Assembly: GCA_023249095.1 (NCBI GenBank)
Contig: JAHFDK010000016.1
Coordinates: forward strand, 1 to 53,886
Source of the DNA: Candidatus Rokuibacteriota bacterium
GTDB taxonomy: Bacteria; Methylomirabilota; Methylomirabilia; Rokubacteriales; CSP1-6
Direction of reading: 5' to 3'
Length of the DNA stretch: 53,886 nucleotides
The first letter of the stretch is position 1; each line of letters starts with the position of its first letter. Shown here in pieces: positions 45,652-53,886 of the stretch. The position numbers and the translations under genes are program-made. The notes below the pieces were generated by a model. That model was given only the letters and a program-made list of their open reading frames with translations. It was not told where the DNA came from and searched no databases.

Positions 45652-46652
45652 CCGAGGCTCTGCGCGGGATGCTTGCGACGATCGACAAACTCGAGGGACG
45701 AACCGTCGTCGTCATCGGGGATCTGATCACCGATGAGTACCTCTTCGGCAAGCCCGTCCGGATCTCGCGAGAGGCCCCAGTGCTCATCCTGACCTTCTCC
45801 GAGCGCGAGGTGCTGCTCGGGGGTGCGGCGAACGCGGCCAACAACGTCCACGCGCTCGGCGCCCGGGTGGTGCCGATCGGGGTGATCGGGCGAGACAACG
45901 CCGGCGAGGAACTGCTAGCGCTCTTCCACGCGGCGGGAATCCCGACCGACGGCATCGTCACCGAGATCGGTCGGACGACGCCGGTGAAGACCCGCATCAT
46001 GGCGGGCGGCTACCAGGCGACGCGCCAGCAGGTCGTACGTCTGGATCGCGAGCCGGCGGGAGAGCCGCAGCCCGTGACCGAGGACGCGCTGCTCGCGCGT
46101 CTCGCCGCGCTCGCGGGGCGCATCGACGCGATCGTGATCTCCGACTATGGTTACGGCACCGTCACGCCGCGGATCTTCGAACAGGTCAAGACGATCGCGC
46201 GACGTGCCAATGCGATCGTCAGCGTTGACAGCCGCTACCAGCTGCCTCGGTTCACCGGCGTGACGGCGGCCACGCCCAATGAGGCCGAGCTCGAGCAGCT
46301 CACCGGCGTGGCTACCGACGACGAGCGAACGGTCGAGAAGGCCGGGCGCCAGCTGCTGGAACGGCTGGACGCGCGGATGCTGCTCGTCACGCGGGGCAGC
46401 CGGGGGATGGCGTTGTTCGAGCGCGACGGGGCGACGAGCTTCATTCCGATTCACGGCACCGACGAGATCGCCGACGTCACGGGCGCCGGCGACACGGTGA
46501 TCAGCACATTTAGCCTGGCGCTGGCATGCGGCGCCACACCGCTCGAGGCGGCGTCGCTGGCGAACGTCGCGGGCGGGGTCGTCGTGATGAAGCGCGGTAC
46601 CGCGACGGTCTCGCCCTCGGAGCTTCGGCAGGCGCTTGGCCTTGACGCTTGA
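45648..46652 (+). CDS. rfaE1: D-glycero-beta-D-manno-heptose-7-phosphate kinase (RfaE1/HldE kinase domain)
   Basis: A 334-residue PfkB/ribokinase-family kinase. [14 protein letters not shown] and [11 protein letters not shown] start the fold, [17 protein letters not shown] binds the sugar phosphate, and [17 protein letters not shown] holds the catalytic aspartate and anion hole. In E. coli this domain is fused to the adenylyltransferase in HldE; here it is a separate protein. GTG at 45648 overlaps gmhB (GTGA). Confidence 0.93.
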   Translation: MTEALRGMLATIDKLEGRTVVVIGDLITDEYLFGKPVRISREAPVLILTFSEREVLLGGAANAANNVHALGARVVPIGVIGRDNAGEELLALFHAAGIPTDGIVTEIGRTTPVKTRIMAGGYQATRQQVVRLDREPAGEPQPVTEDALLARLAALAGRIDAIVISDYGYGTVTPRIFEQVKTIARRANAIVSVDSRYQLPRFTGVTAATPNEAELEQLTGVATDDERTVEKAGRQLLERLDARMLLVTRGSRGMALFERDGATSFIPIHGTDEIADVTGAGDTVISTFSLALACGATPLEAASLANVAGGVVVMKRGTATVSPSELRQALGLDA

Positions 46653-47106
46653 CGAGGCCGTCGCGCTGGCCGATCGGCTCCGGGCCGCGCGCAAGCGCAT
46701 CGTACTGGCGAACGGCTGCTTCGACCTTCTCCACGTCGGCCACGTTCGCTATCTGCGCGCCGCTCGAGGGTTGGGTGACGTGCTCTTCGTCGGGATCAAC
46801 TCGGACGCGGCGGTGGCCCGGCTGAAGGGGCAGGGCCGGCCGCTGATGCCCGCGGCCGAGCGCGCCGAAATCCTGTCGGCGCTCCGGGAGGTCGACCACG
46901 TCGTCGTGTTCGAGGAGGACACGGCCGACCGGTTGATCGCCTCACTCCGGCCCGACGTGCACGCCAAGGGGACGGACTATGGTCCCGGCGCGGTCCCCGA
47001 GGAGGCGACGGTGCGGGCGGTCGGCGGCCACGTCGCGTTCGTCGGCGACCCGAAGGGCCATTCCACGCGCGACCTGATCGCGCGGGTCGTCGAGCGATTC
47101 CGATGA
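46636..47106 (+). CDS. rfaE2: D-glycero-beta-D-manno-heptose 1-phosphate adenylyltransferase (RfaE2/HldE C-terminal domain)
   Basis: A 156-residue nucleotidyltransferase that makes ADP-heptose. The HxGH motif is in [15 protein letters not shown] and the KGTDYG and GHSTRDLI blocks follow. It overlaps rfaE1 by 17 bases; the start is TTG at 46636 or TTG at 46642. Stop overlaps waaC (ATGA). With GmhB and RfaE1 it covers all but the first (GmhA) and last (epimerase HldD) steps of ADP-heptose synthesis. Confidence 0.93.
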   Translation: MALTLDEAVALADRLRAARKRIVLANGCFDLLHVGHVRYLRAARGLGDVLFVGINSDAAVARLKGQGRPLMPAAERAEILSALREVDHVVVFEEDTADRLIASLRPDVHAKGTDYGPGAVPEEATVRAVGGHVAFVGDPKGHSTRDLIARVVERFR

Positions 47107-48110
47107 ACATCGCGCTCGTCAAGCTCTCCTCGATCGGCGACGTCGTTCACGCGCTCCCTGTCGCCGCGGCGCTGCGCGCCAGCCTTCCCCAGGCGCACCT
47201 GACATGGATCGTCGAGCGCCGCGAGGCGGCGGTGCTGCGCGGCAACGCCGCATTGAGCGAGATCGTCCCGGTCGACACGCGAGGTTGGCGTCGCGTGCGC
47301 ACCGTGCTCTCGATCGCGGAGGCGACCGGCGCGCTGGTCGCGCTCGGACGTCACCTGCGCGCTTCTCGGTTCGACGTGGCGATCGATCTTCAGGGGCTGG
47401 TCAAGAGCGGCGTGATCACCGCCGCGACACGGGCGCCGCTCCGGATCGGCTTCGTGGCGGCGCACTGTCGCGAATCCGCGAGCGCGCTCTTCACGAACCA
47501 GCGCGTGTCGCCGGCGGCATCGGCGCGGCACATCGTCGACCGGTACCTTTCGCTCGTGGAGCCGCTCGGGGTGCGCCCGCGCACGGTCGAGTTCCCGCTG
47601 CCGACCGACAGTGCGGCCGAGGCGCGCGTCGACGAGTTTCTGGCGCGCGCCGGCCTCAAGCCGCGGGATCGGCTCGTCGTCCTCAACCCCGGCGCCGGCC
47701 GGGCTGACAAGCGCTGGCCCATCGCGCATTTCCAGGGGCTGGCGCGCCGGCTCATCGACGACGCGGGCGCCACCGTGCTCGTCATCTGGGGACCGAACGA
47801 GTTCGGTGAGGCGCGCGCGATCGTGGACATGGACCCGGCCGGTCGCGCGACGCTGGCGCCACCGACGAACCTCGACGAGCTCCTGGCCGTGCTCCGCCGC
47901 GCGAGCGTCGTCGTGGCCGGCGACACCGGGCCTCTGCACCTGGCGGCGGCGCTCGGGACGCCGTGCGTCGGGCTCTACGGCCCGACGTCGGCCGAGCGCA
48001 ACGGGCCGTACGGGCAGGCGGATCGGGCGCGTGCAGCTCTCGATGGCACCATGGCATCGCTCGGTGTCGAGGCCGTCTTCCGTTCCGTCGCGGAGATTCT
48101 CCCTCGGTGA
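47103..48110 (+). CDS. waaC: Lipopolysaccharide heptosyltransferase I
   Basis: A 335-residue GT9 enzyme that adds the first heptose to Kdo. [20 protein letters not shown] is the WaaC N-terminus, [13 protein letters not shown] and [18 protein letters not shown] line the active site, and [26 protein letters not shown] binds ADP-heptose. Distinguished from waaF by the [10 protein letters not shown] start and the lack of the cysteine-rich tail. Overlaps both neighbours (ATGA, GTGA). Confidence 0.92.
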   Translation: MNIALVKLSSIGDVVHALPVAAALRASLPQAHLTWIVERREAAVLRGNAALSEIVPVDTRGWRRVRTVLSIAEATGALVALGRHLRASRFDVAIDLQGLVKSGVITAATRAPLRIGFVAAHCRESASALFTNQRVSPAASARHIVDRYLSLVEPLGVRPRTVEFPLPTDSAAEARVDEFLARAGLKPRDRLVVLNPGAGRADKRWPIAHFQGLARRLIDDAGATVLVIWGPNEFGEARAIVDMDPAGRATLAPPTNLDELLAVLRRASVVVAGDTGPLHLAAALGTPCVGLYGPTSAERNGPYGQADRARAALDGTMASLGVEAVFRSVAEILPR

Positions 48111-48868
48111 CGCGCCCGCGTCTGTCCGTCGTCGTCGTCACGCTGAACGAGGAGGAGCGGCTGCGCTCGTGCCTGGAGAGCGTGGCGTGGGCGGACGAGC
48201 TGATCGTGGTCGACGCCGAGTCGCAGGACAAGAGCGTGCAGATCGCGCGTGAGTTCACGGACCGGGTGATCGTGCGGCCCTGGCCCGGCTTCGCCGCGCA
48301 GAAGAACTTCGGTCTCGCGGAGGCCGGTGGCGACTGGATTCTCTCCCTCGATGCCGACGAACAGGTTTCTCCCGAGCTACGCGACGAGATCACGCGCGTG
48401 CTGGCGGCGGACGGGCCCCACGACGGCTACCGCGCGCCACGCCGCAACATCTTCTGGGGTCGGTGGATCCGCCACGGCGGCCTCTGGCCGGACTGGCAGC
48501 TCCGGCTCTTCAAACGAGGCCGCGCGTGGTTCGGCGAGCGCGCCGTGCACGAGTCGGTCGCGGTCACGGGCAGCGTCGGCCGCCTGGAGGCGCCGCTCGT
48601 CCACCGGAGCTACCGTGACGTGTCGGATTTCCTCGCGCGCGCCGACCGCTACTCTACGCTCGCGGCCGAGGAGTGGGTGAGGAGTGGCACGCGCGTGCGG
48701 GTGAGCGACCTCCTCCTGCGGCCCGCGGGCCGGTTCCTGTCCATGTACGTGCTCAAGGGCGGCTGCCTCGACGGGCGACGAGGCTTCCTTCTGGCGACCC
48801 TCTATGCATACTATGTGTTCATCCGCTCCGCGAAGGCGTGGGAGCTCAGGGAGAAAGACCGCCACTGA
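48107..48868 (+). CDS. Glycosyltransferase family 2, WaaE/KdtX-like
   Basis: A 253-residue GT-A enzyme. LSVVVVTLNEEERLRSCLES, ADELIVVDAESQDKSVQIA, the DxD-type LSLDADEQVS and the YRAPRRNIFWGRWIRHGG block fit the WaaE/KdtX family, which transfers glucose to heptose I of the core. A membrane-associated C-terminus contains the segment LATLYAYYVFIRSA. GTG at 48107 overlaps waaC and the stop overlaps trpS (TGATG). Confidence 0.88.
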   Translation: MTRPRLSVVVVTLNEEERLRSCLESVAWADELIVVDAESQDKSVQIAREFTDRVIVRPWPGFAAQKNFGLAEAGGDWILSLDADEQVSPELRDEITRVLAADGPHDGYRAPRRNIFWGRWIRHGGLWPDWQLRLFKRGRAWFGERAVHESVAVTGSVGRLEAPLVHRSYRDVSDFLARADRYSTLAAEEWVRSGTRVRVSDLLLRPAGRFLSMYVLKGGCLDGRRGFLLATLYAYYVFIRSAKAWELREKDRH

Positions 48869-49860
48869 TGGCGACACCGGCGAAGGAGCGCGTGCTGTCG
48901 GGGATGCGGCCGAGCGGCAAGTTGCACCTGGGCAACTACCTGGGCGCTCTGGCCAACTGGGTGAAGCTGCAGGACGAGTTGGACTGCTACTACTTCGTCG
49001 CCGACTGGCACGCGCTCACCGATGACCTGGACACGTCGGACGTTCCGGGCCACACCGTCGAGATGCTCGCCGACTGGCTCGGGGCGGGACTCGATCCCGA
49101 GCGGGCCACGCTCTTCATCCAGTCGCTCGTGCCCGAGCACGCGGAGCTGCACCTGCTGTTCTCGATGACCACTCCGGTGACCTGGCTCGAGCGCGTGCCG
49201 ACCTACCGCGAGCGCATCGAGCAGCAACACCTGGAGTCGCCCTCCTACGGGCTGCTCGGGTACCCGCTGCTGCAGTCCGCGGACATCTTGATGTACAAGC
49301 CTCGGTGGGTGCCGGTCGGCATCGATCAGGCGCCCCACGTGGAGCTGACCCGGGAGGTGGCACGGCGGTTCAACAACACGTTCGGCGACGTGTTCCCGGA
49401 GCCGGAGGTGAAGTTGACCGAGATTCCGAAGGTGCCGGGCACCGACGGACGGAAGATGTCGAAGTCGTACAACAATACGATCGATCTCGCCGACGACGCG
49501 GAGACGATCGCCCGCAAGGTCCGGCCGATGGTGACGGATCCTGCGCGCAAGCGACGCACTGACCCGGGCAACCCGGACATCTGCCCGGTGTTCGACCTGC
49601 ACAAGATCTTCACACCGCCGGCCGATCGCGAGTGGGCCGCGACCGGATGCCGGACGGCGGGAATCGGATGCCTCGACTGCAAGGACGTGCTGCTCAAGCA
49701 CATGCTCCCGCCGCTGGCGGCGATCCGGGAGCGCCGGCAGGCCTTCGCGGAGAAGCCCGCCAGGATCGTCGAGATCCTGCACGAAGGCTCGCGGCGTGCG
49801 CGCGGCGTCGCCCAGGCCACGATGGCAGACGTCCGCGCAGCGGTCCGTCTGACTCCATGA
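48868..49860 (+). CDS. trpS: Tryptophanyl-tRNA synthetase with predicted 4Fe-4S site
   Basis: A 330-residue class I synthetase. The HIGH-like motif is KLHLGNYLG and the KMSKS motif is RKMSKSYNN. The C-terminal anticodon region carries Cys239, Cys261, Cys268 and Cys271, that is C-x21-C-x6-C-x2-C. Thermotoga TrpRS has the near-identical C-x22-C-x6-C-x2-C set that binds a 4Fe-4S cluster next to the anticodon, so this enzyme probably does too. It starts on the stop of the WaaE-like gene and overlaps scpA. Confidence 0.95.
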   Translation: MATPAKERVLSGMRPSGKLHLGNYLGALANWVKLQDELDCYYFVADWHALTDDLDTSDVPGHTVEMLADWLGAGLDPERATLFIQSLVPEHAELHLLFSMTTPVTWLERVPTYRERIEQQHLESPSYGLLGYPLLQSADILMYKPRWVPVGIDQAPHVELTREVARRFNNTFGDVFPEPEVKLTEIPKVPGTDGRKMSKSYNNTIDLADDAETIARKVRPMVTDPARKRRTDPGNPDICPVFDLHKIFTPPADREWAATGCRTAGIGCLDCKDVLLKHMLPPLAAIRERRQAFAEKPARIVEILHEGSRRARGVAQATMADVRAAVRLTP

Positions 49861-50645
49861 GTGTCGACGAGCCGAACGTTCTCGCTCCCTCGCGTGACCT
49901 CACCCTTCGCGTGGGGAGCTTCGAGGGCCCCTTCGACCTGCTTCTGCACCTCTGCCGCACGAACGAGATCGATCTGGCGGCCTTCCCGGTGCGCGCCATC
50001 ACCGACCAGTACCTCGCTCACCTCGAGTCGATGGAATTCCGGGACCTCGAAGCGGCCGGCGCGTATCTGGTCATCGCCGCGACGCTGATCTACCTCAAGT
50101 CGAAGCTCCTGGTGCCGCCCGACGAGATGCAGGATGAGCAACTCGACGAGGATGGTCTGTCGCTGCGCCTCGAGCTCGAGACGCGCTTGCGCGAGTACGC
50201 GCGGGTCAAGGCGCGGGGCGAGTGGCTCGCCTCGCGGGAGGCCGAGCAGAGCCTGATCTGGGGCCGTCCGGGTAGCACGCTGCCGCCGCCCGAGGAGGTG
50301 CCGCTCGAGGATCTCAGTGTGCACCTGCTCGAGCGGACACTGCGAAGGCTGATCGAGGACCAGGGGCGGCAGCGGCCGCGCGAGGTCGAGCCGAACCCGC
50401 CGTCGGTGCTCGAGCGGATGACGATGATTCTCTCGGTTCTCCGCGACACCTGGTCGCTGCTCTTCTCGTCGCTCACGGCGGGTGATCGGCGGCGCTCCGA
50501 GATCGTGGTGTCGCTTCTCGCGGTGCTCGAGCTGGTCCGCCTGGGTCGGATCAAGACGCAACAGACGGAGCTCTTCGGAGAGATTGTCATCGAACGCCAG
50601 ACGGCGGTACCGAATGGGGAGCCTACCCGTGCCGACTCCAACTGA
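49857..50645 (+). CDS. scpA: Segregation and condensation protein ScpA
   Basis: A 262-residue kleisin of the SMC-ScpAB complex. The N-terminal SMC-neck-binding region has FEGPFDLLLHLCRTNEIDL and YLVIAATLIYLKSKLLVP; the C-terminal winged helix has VVSLLAVLELVRLGRIKTQQTELFGEI and binds the SMC head. A Pro-rich central linker is also seen. ATG overlaps trpS (ATGA) and it overlaps scpB by 17 bases. Confidence 0.95.
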   Translation: MSVDEPNVLAPSRDLTLRVGSFEGPFDLLLHLCRTNEIDLAAFPVRAITDQYLAHLESMEFRDLEAAGAYLVIAATLIYLKSKLLVPPDEMQDEQLDEDGLSLRLELETRLREYARVKARGEWLASREAEQSLIWGRPGSTLPPPEEVPLEDLSVHLLERTLRRLIEDQGRQRPREVEPNPPSVLERMTMILSVLRDTWSLLFSSLTAGDRRRSEIVVSLLAVLELVRLGRIKTQQTELFGEIVIERQTAVPNGEPTRADSN

Positions 50646-51234
50646 CGTCGTCGAAGCGCTTCTGTTCGCGTCCGATACGCCACTGGAAGCCGAGCGCATT
50701 CGCGAGGTGCTGGACCTCGCCGATGTCCACGAGGCGCGCCGACTCATCGACGAACTCCGGGCGCGCTACGAGGCCTCCAGCCAGGGCCTCCAGATCGTCG
50801 AGGTCGGCGGCGGGTACCGGATGATCACCCGCTCCGAGGTCGCCCCGTGGCTCGTGCGGCTGGCCCGCGCCCGAACGCGCACGCGCCTGTCGCGCCCGGC
50901 CCTCGAGGCCCTGACCATCATCGCCTACAAGCAGCCCGTGTCGCGTCCCGAGATCGACGCGGTCCGCGGCGTGAACTCCGAGGCGGTGCTCGACAATCTC
51001 CTGGAGCGCCGGCTCGTCCGCATCACCGGCCGGAAGGAGGCGCCCGGCCGGCCGTATCTCTTCGAGACGACCCGCGAGTTCCTGGTCGCCTTCGGCCTGC
51101 GGGACCTCGGCGATCTGCCGAAGGTCGAGGGCGAGCTGGTCATCCCGGAGCCGGCGGGTGTCGCCGAGCATGGCGAAGCTGAGACTCAACAAGATCCTGG
51201 CCCAGGCGGGTCTGACCTCGCGACGGGGCGGTGA
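50629..51234 (+). CDS. scpB: Segregation and condensation protein ScpB
   Basis: A 201-residue protein with two winged-helix domains that binds the ScpA linker. TDVVEALLFASDTPLEAERI and SRPALEALTIIAYKQPVSRPEIDAVRGVNS are standard blocks, followed by LVRITGRKEAPGRPYLFETT. GTG at 50629 is preferred because GGGGAG lies 7 bases upstream; ATG at 50614 is the alternative. A 40-residue acidic/Gly tail overlaps the rluB start. Confidence 0.94.
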   Translation: MPTPTDVVEALLFASDTPLEAERIREVLDLADVHEARRLIDELRARYEASSQGLQIVEVGGGYRMITRSEVAPWLVRLARARTRTRLSRPALEALTIIAYKQPVSRPEIDAVRGVNSEAVLDNLLERRLVRITGRKEAPGRPYLFETTREFLVAFGLRDLGDLPKVEGELVIPEPAGVAEHGEAETQQDPGPGGSDLATGR

Positions 51235-51904
51235 CCGCCTGATCGTTGACGGCCACGTGGCCGTCAACGGTGTCGTCACGCGGAGCCCCGCCACCCTGGC
51301 CGATCCCGTGCTGGATGAGATCACGGTCGACGGACGGCCCCTGCCGCCGGCCGAGGCGAAGCGGTACGTGCTCCTCAACAAGCCGCGCGGCTACGTCACG
51401 TCCCTCAGCGACCCGCAGGGCCGGCCGGTGGTCGCGGACCTCGTGGCGCGGGAGGTCCGCCTGTATCCGGTGGGCCGCCTCGACTGGGACGTGGAAGGTG
51501 CGCTTCTGCTCACGAACGACGGGCCCCTCACGCACCGGCTCCTCCACCCCCGCTACGCCCTCCCGCGCGTCTACGAGGCCCGCGTCGAGGGGACCGTTCC
51601 GCCAAGTGCGCTCGAGCGCTGGCGGCGCGGCGTCACGCTGGACGACGGGCCGGCGAGGCCGCTGGCCATCGAGCTCTCCCGCGCCGGGATGCGGGAGAGC
51701 CACGTGCGGCTGACGTTCGCGGAAGGGCGCAAGCATGAGGTCAAGCGCTTCTGTGAAGCCCTGGGCCATCGCGTGCTCGAGCTCCGGAGGATCGCGTTCG
51801 GGCCCGTCGCCCTCGGGGCGCTTCGCCCGGGCGAATCGAGAGCGTTGACTGCGAGAGAGGTGAGCGCGCTGCGGGCGGCCGTCGCGGCGCCGGGCGGGAG
51901 CTGA
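51170..51904 (+). CDS. rluB: Ribosomal large subunit pseudouridine synthase B-type
   Basis: A 244-residue RsuA/RluB-family enzyme. An N-terminal S4 domain (LRLNKILAQAGLTSRRGGDRLI) is followed by the synthase domain, with the catalytic aspartate in VGRLDWDVEGALLLTNDG and EGRKHEVKRFCEALGH after it. It most likely modifies 23S rRNA; RsuA specificity cannot be excluded. The scpA-scpB-rluB order is strongly conserved. ATG 51170 is inside scpB. Confidence 0.94.
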   Translation: MAKLRLNKILAQAGLTSRRGGDRLIVDGHVAVNGVVTRSPATLADPVLDEITVDGRPLPPAEAKRYVLLNKPRGYVTSLSDPQGRPVVADLVAREVRLYPVGRLDWDVEGALLLTNDGPLTHRLLHPRYALPRVYEARVEGTVPPSALERWRRGVTLDDGPARPLAIELSRAGMRESHVRLTFAEGRKHEVKRFCEALGHRVLELRRIAFGPVALGALRPGESRALTAREVSALRAAVAAPGGS

Positions 51905-51905
51905 C

Positions 51906-51934
51906 TTGCTCTTGGGTAGGCCGCGGCCTATAAT
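51906..51934 (+). promoter_or_regulatory. Sigma-70-type promoter of pheA-hisC
   Basis: TTGCTC at 51906-51911, 17 bases, perfect TATAAT at 51929-51934. Start is expected near 51941, giving a 33-base leader with GGGAG before the ATG at 51974. The leader is too short for a leader peptide and attenuator. Confidence 0.7.
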
Positions 51935-51973
51935 GCGCGGTACCCCAAGAGCCCGGCAGTAGTGGGAGTCCCT

Positions 51974-53032
51974 ATGAACCTGGACGATTGGCGTTCCAGG
52001 ATCAATGACCTCGACAACCGAATCCTCCAGCTCCTCAACCAACGCGCCGAGGCCGCCCTCCAGATCGGAGACCTCAAACGAAGGCAGGATGCGCCGCTGT
52101 ATGCGCCGGAGCGTGAGGCGGAGATCCTCCGGCGTTTGACCGCGGGCGCCGGGCCGCTCCCCGTGGAGGCCATCGGTGCCATCTGGCGCGAGATCCTCTC
52201 CGGGTGTCGAGCCCTCGAGTCGGCGCTGACCATTGCCTATCTCGGGCCGCAAGCCACCTTCACGCACCAGGCCGCCCTCCAGCGCTTCGGCGCGTCCGTG
52301 AGCTATCGGCCGTCGCGTTCCACCTCCGAGGTGTTCGATGAGGTCGAGCGGCGGCGGGCCGACTTCGGCGTGGTGCCGGTGGAAAACAGCACCGAGGGTG
52401 CCGTCAACGTCACGCTCGACCGCCTGATCGACTCGGACGTGGTCATCTGCGGCGAGCTGCGTCTGGACATCTCCCAGCAGCTCCTGTCGCGCGCCGGTGA
52501 GCTCTCGGAGGTCAAGCGCGTGCTGTCGCACCCGCAGGGGCTGGCGCAGTGCCGCGGGTGGCTCGCCGAGCACCTGCCCGAGGTTCCCACCGAGGAGGTG
52601 CTGTCGACGGCCCTCGCCGCCGAGATAGCGGCCGGTGACGCCACGATAGCCGCGATCGCCTCTGCGCTCGCGGGCGAGCTCTATGGCGTGCCGATTCTGA
52701 GGGCACGCGTGGAGGACAACCCCCACAACTCGACCCGCTTCCTGGTCGTGGGCCACCATCCGAGCGGCCCGACGGGACACGACAAGACGTCGATCCTCTT
52801 CGCGATGCGCAATGAGCCGGGTACGCTCCACCGGATCCTCGAGCCGCTGGCACGGCTCGGGATCAATCTCACGAAGATCGAATCGCGTCCGGCCAAGCAG
52901 CGGCCCTGGGAGTACGTGATCTTCGTGGACCTCGAGGGCCATCGCGCCACGCCCCACGTCTCGTCGGCACTGCGCGAGATCGGGGAGCGGACCCTGTTCC
53001 TGAAGGTCCTCGGGTCGTACCCGGCCCTCTAA
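51974..53032 (+). CDS. pheA: Bifunctional chorismate mutase / prephenate dehydratase
   Basis: A 352-residue P-protein for phenylalanine synthesis. An AroQ-type chorismate mutase (about 1-88; RINDLDNRILQLLNQRAEAA) is followed by prephenate dehydratase (about 92-275; YLGPQATFTHQAAL, VVPVENSTEGAVNVTLD, and the catalytic TRF in NSTRFLVV). A C-terminal ACT domain has the ESRP motif (IESRPAKQRPWEY) for phenylalanine feedback inhibition. ATG 51974 has GGGAG upstream; the GTG at 51962 is less likely. Confidence 0.96.
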   Translation: MNLDDWRSRINDLDNRILQLLNQRAEAALQIGDLKRRQDAPLYAPEREAEILRRLTAGAGPLPVEAIGAIWREILSGCRALESALTIAYLGPQATFTHQAALQRFGASVSYRPSRSTSEVFDEVERRRADFGVVPVENSTEGAVNVTLDRLIDSDVVICGELRLDISQQLLSRAGELSEVKRVLSHPQGLAQCRGWLAEHLPEVPTEEVLSTALAAEIAAGDATIAAIASALAGELYGVPILRARVEDNPHNSTRFLVVGHHPSGPTGHDKTSILFAMRNEPGTLHRILEPLARLGINLTKIESRPAKQRPWEYVIFVDLEGHRATPHVSSALREIGERTLFLKVLGSYPAL

Positions 53033-53042
53033 AGGAGAGAGC

Positions 53043-53886
53043 ATGCCAACGCAGTGGGAGTCGCTGGCGAACGAACACATCCTGGGCATCGCGCCCTACG
53101 AGCCCGGGAAGCCGATCGAGGAGCTCGAACGAGAGCTCATGATCCACAACCCGATCAAGCTCGCGTCGAACGAGAATCCGCTGCCGCCGTCCGACCGCGT
53201 CCAGAAGGCGATCATCGCGGCGTTGAGCTCCCTCGACCGGTATCCGGACGGGAGCGGCTTCTACCTCCGGCAGGCGCTGGCCAAGAAGCACGGCGTGATG
53301 CCCGATCAGGTCGTGCTCGGCAACGGCTCGAACGAGCTCATCGAGCTGCTGGTCCGCTCCTTCCTGCGTCCGGGCGACGAGGCGGTGGTGCCCCATCCGT
53401 CGTTCGTCGTCTACCCGATGATCGTCCAGGCCGCGGGCGGCGTGCGCGTCATGGTGATGCTGAAGGACTTCCGGCTGGATCTCGACGCGATGGCGCGGGC
53501 GATCACGCCGATGACGAAGATCGTGTTCGTGGCGAACCCGAACAACCCGACCGCCACGATCGTCACCCGCGACGAGGTCGAGCACTTCATGGCGCGGGTG
53601 CCCGAGCGCACGATCGTCGTGTTCGACGAGGCGTACATCGAGTTCGCGATGGGCCCCGACTTTCCCGATACTCTCGCGCTGGTCAAGCAGGGGCGGAAGG
53701 TCGTCGTCCTGCGCACCTTCTCGAAGGCCGCGAGCCTCGCCGGGCTGCGCGTGGGGTATGGCATCGCCGACGCGGATGCGATCGCCCTGATGAACCGAAT
53801 CCGCCAGCCGTTCAACGTGAACTCGCTGGCGCAGGTCGCCGCCCTCGCGGCCCTCGACGACGAGGCGCACATCCTCGAGTGCGTCC
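53043..53886 (+). CDS. hisC: Histidinol-phosphate aminotransferase, 5' part (runs off the right edge)
   Basis: 281 codons are visible, open at the window edge. A fold-type I PLP enzyme: KLASNENPLPPS near residue 40, RYPDGSGFYLRQALA, LGNGSNELIELL, ANPNNPTATIV, FDEAYIEFA, and the PLP lysine Lys228 in TFSKAASLAGLRVGYG. Members of this subgroup act on histidinol phosphate and sometimes on aromatic keto acids, and the pheA neighbour makes an aromatic role possible. AGGAGAG lies just before the ATG. Confidence 0.93.
   Translation, partial: MPTQWESLANEHILGIAPYEPGKPIEELERELMIHNPIKLASNENPLPPSDRVQKAIIAALSSLDRYPDGSGFYLRQALAKKHGVMPDQVVLGNGSNELIELLVRSFLRPGDEAVVPHPSFVVYPMIVQAAGGVRVMVMLKDFRLDLDAMARAITPMTKIVFVANPNNPTATIVTRDEVEHFMARVPERTIVVFDEAYIEFAMGPDFPDTLALVKQGRKVVVLRTFSKAASLAGLRVGYGIADADAIALMNRIRQPFNVNSLAQVAALAALDDEAHILECV

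Noticed and set aside
51935..51973. Attenuator or leader peptide upstream of pheA
   Set aside because: The leader is about 33 bases with no Phe codons in an ORF and no alternative stem pair.

Overview
The window is a very GC-rich piece of chromosome from a diderm (LPS-making) bacterium. Apart from one gene cut by the left edge, every gene is on the + strand. It carries a full BamA-Skp-lipid A-Kdo-heptose block, Lol sorting genes and Lnt, which means an outer membrane with LPS. It also carries ClpC, split ScpA/ScpB with SMC, LpxI instead of LpxH, and separate RfaE1/RfaE2 proteins. High GC plus this mix suggests a deep diderm lineage of the Methylomirabilota/Rokubacteria or deltaproteobacterial kind. 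That placement is inference, since no marker search could be run.

Layout. (1) 1-669, minus strand: 5' part of a secreted protein made of a ten-residue tandem repeat, running off the left edge. (2) 967-5975: a lipoprotein M16 zinc peptidase with an inactive M16 partner, a rhomboid protease, TlyA and NAD kinase. (3) 6037-14166: RecN, SecA and SMC, each apparently with its own promoter very close to its start codon. (4) 14206-26838: RodZ-like protein, FtsY, riboflavin genes ribD-ribE-ribBA-ribH, NusB, a phosphoesterase, Lnt, RF2 with its programmed frameshift, LysS, and LolC/E-LolD. (5) 26984-36220: ClpC, BamA, Skp, LpxA, a GnnA-like oxidoreductase, LpxI and LpxB. (6) 36220-48868: inner-core and LPS assembly (DUF374 acyltransferase, WaaA, LpxK, WaaF, four GT4 enzymes, GmhB, RfaE1, RfaE2, WaaC, WaaE-like GT2). 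(7) 48868-53886: TrpS, ScpA, ScpB, RluB, then PheA and HisC behind a clear promoter.

Most adjacent genes overlap by 1 to 4 bases (ATGA, GTGA, TGATG), so translation is probably coupled over long stretches. The most unusual signals are repeats lodged at these junctions. Two 47-bp tandem units between lpxB and the next gene each form a complete 15-codon ORF with TGATG on both sides. A three-copy 45-bp repeat between two glycosyltransferases forms a 78-codon ORF coupled on both sides. A related element has become the C-terminal tail of RibH. The two larger elements share a 16-base imperfect palindrome and an end of about 41 bases that abuts the next start codon. They look like a dispersed element that keeps operon coupling intact.

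A second theme is transcription. Several genes have a -10-like hexamer ending only 6 to 10 bases before the start codon (recN is the clearest), suggesting leaderless mRNAs. No tRNA, rRNA, insertion sequence or CRISPR array was seen.
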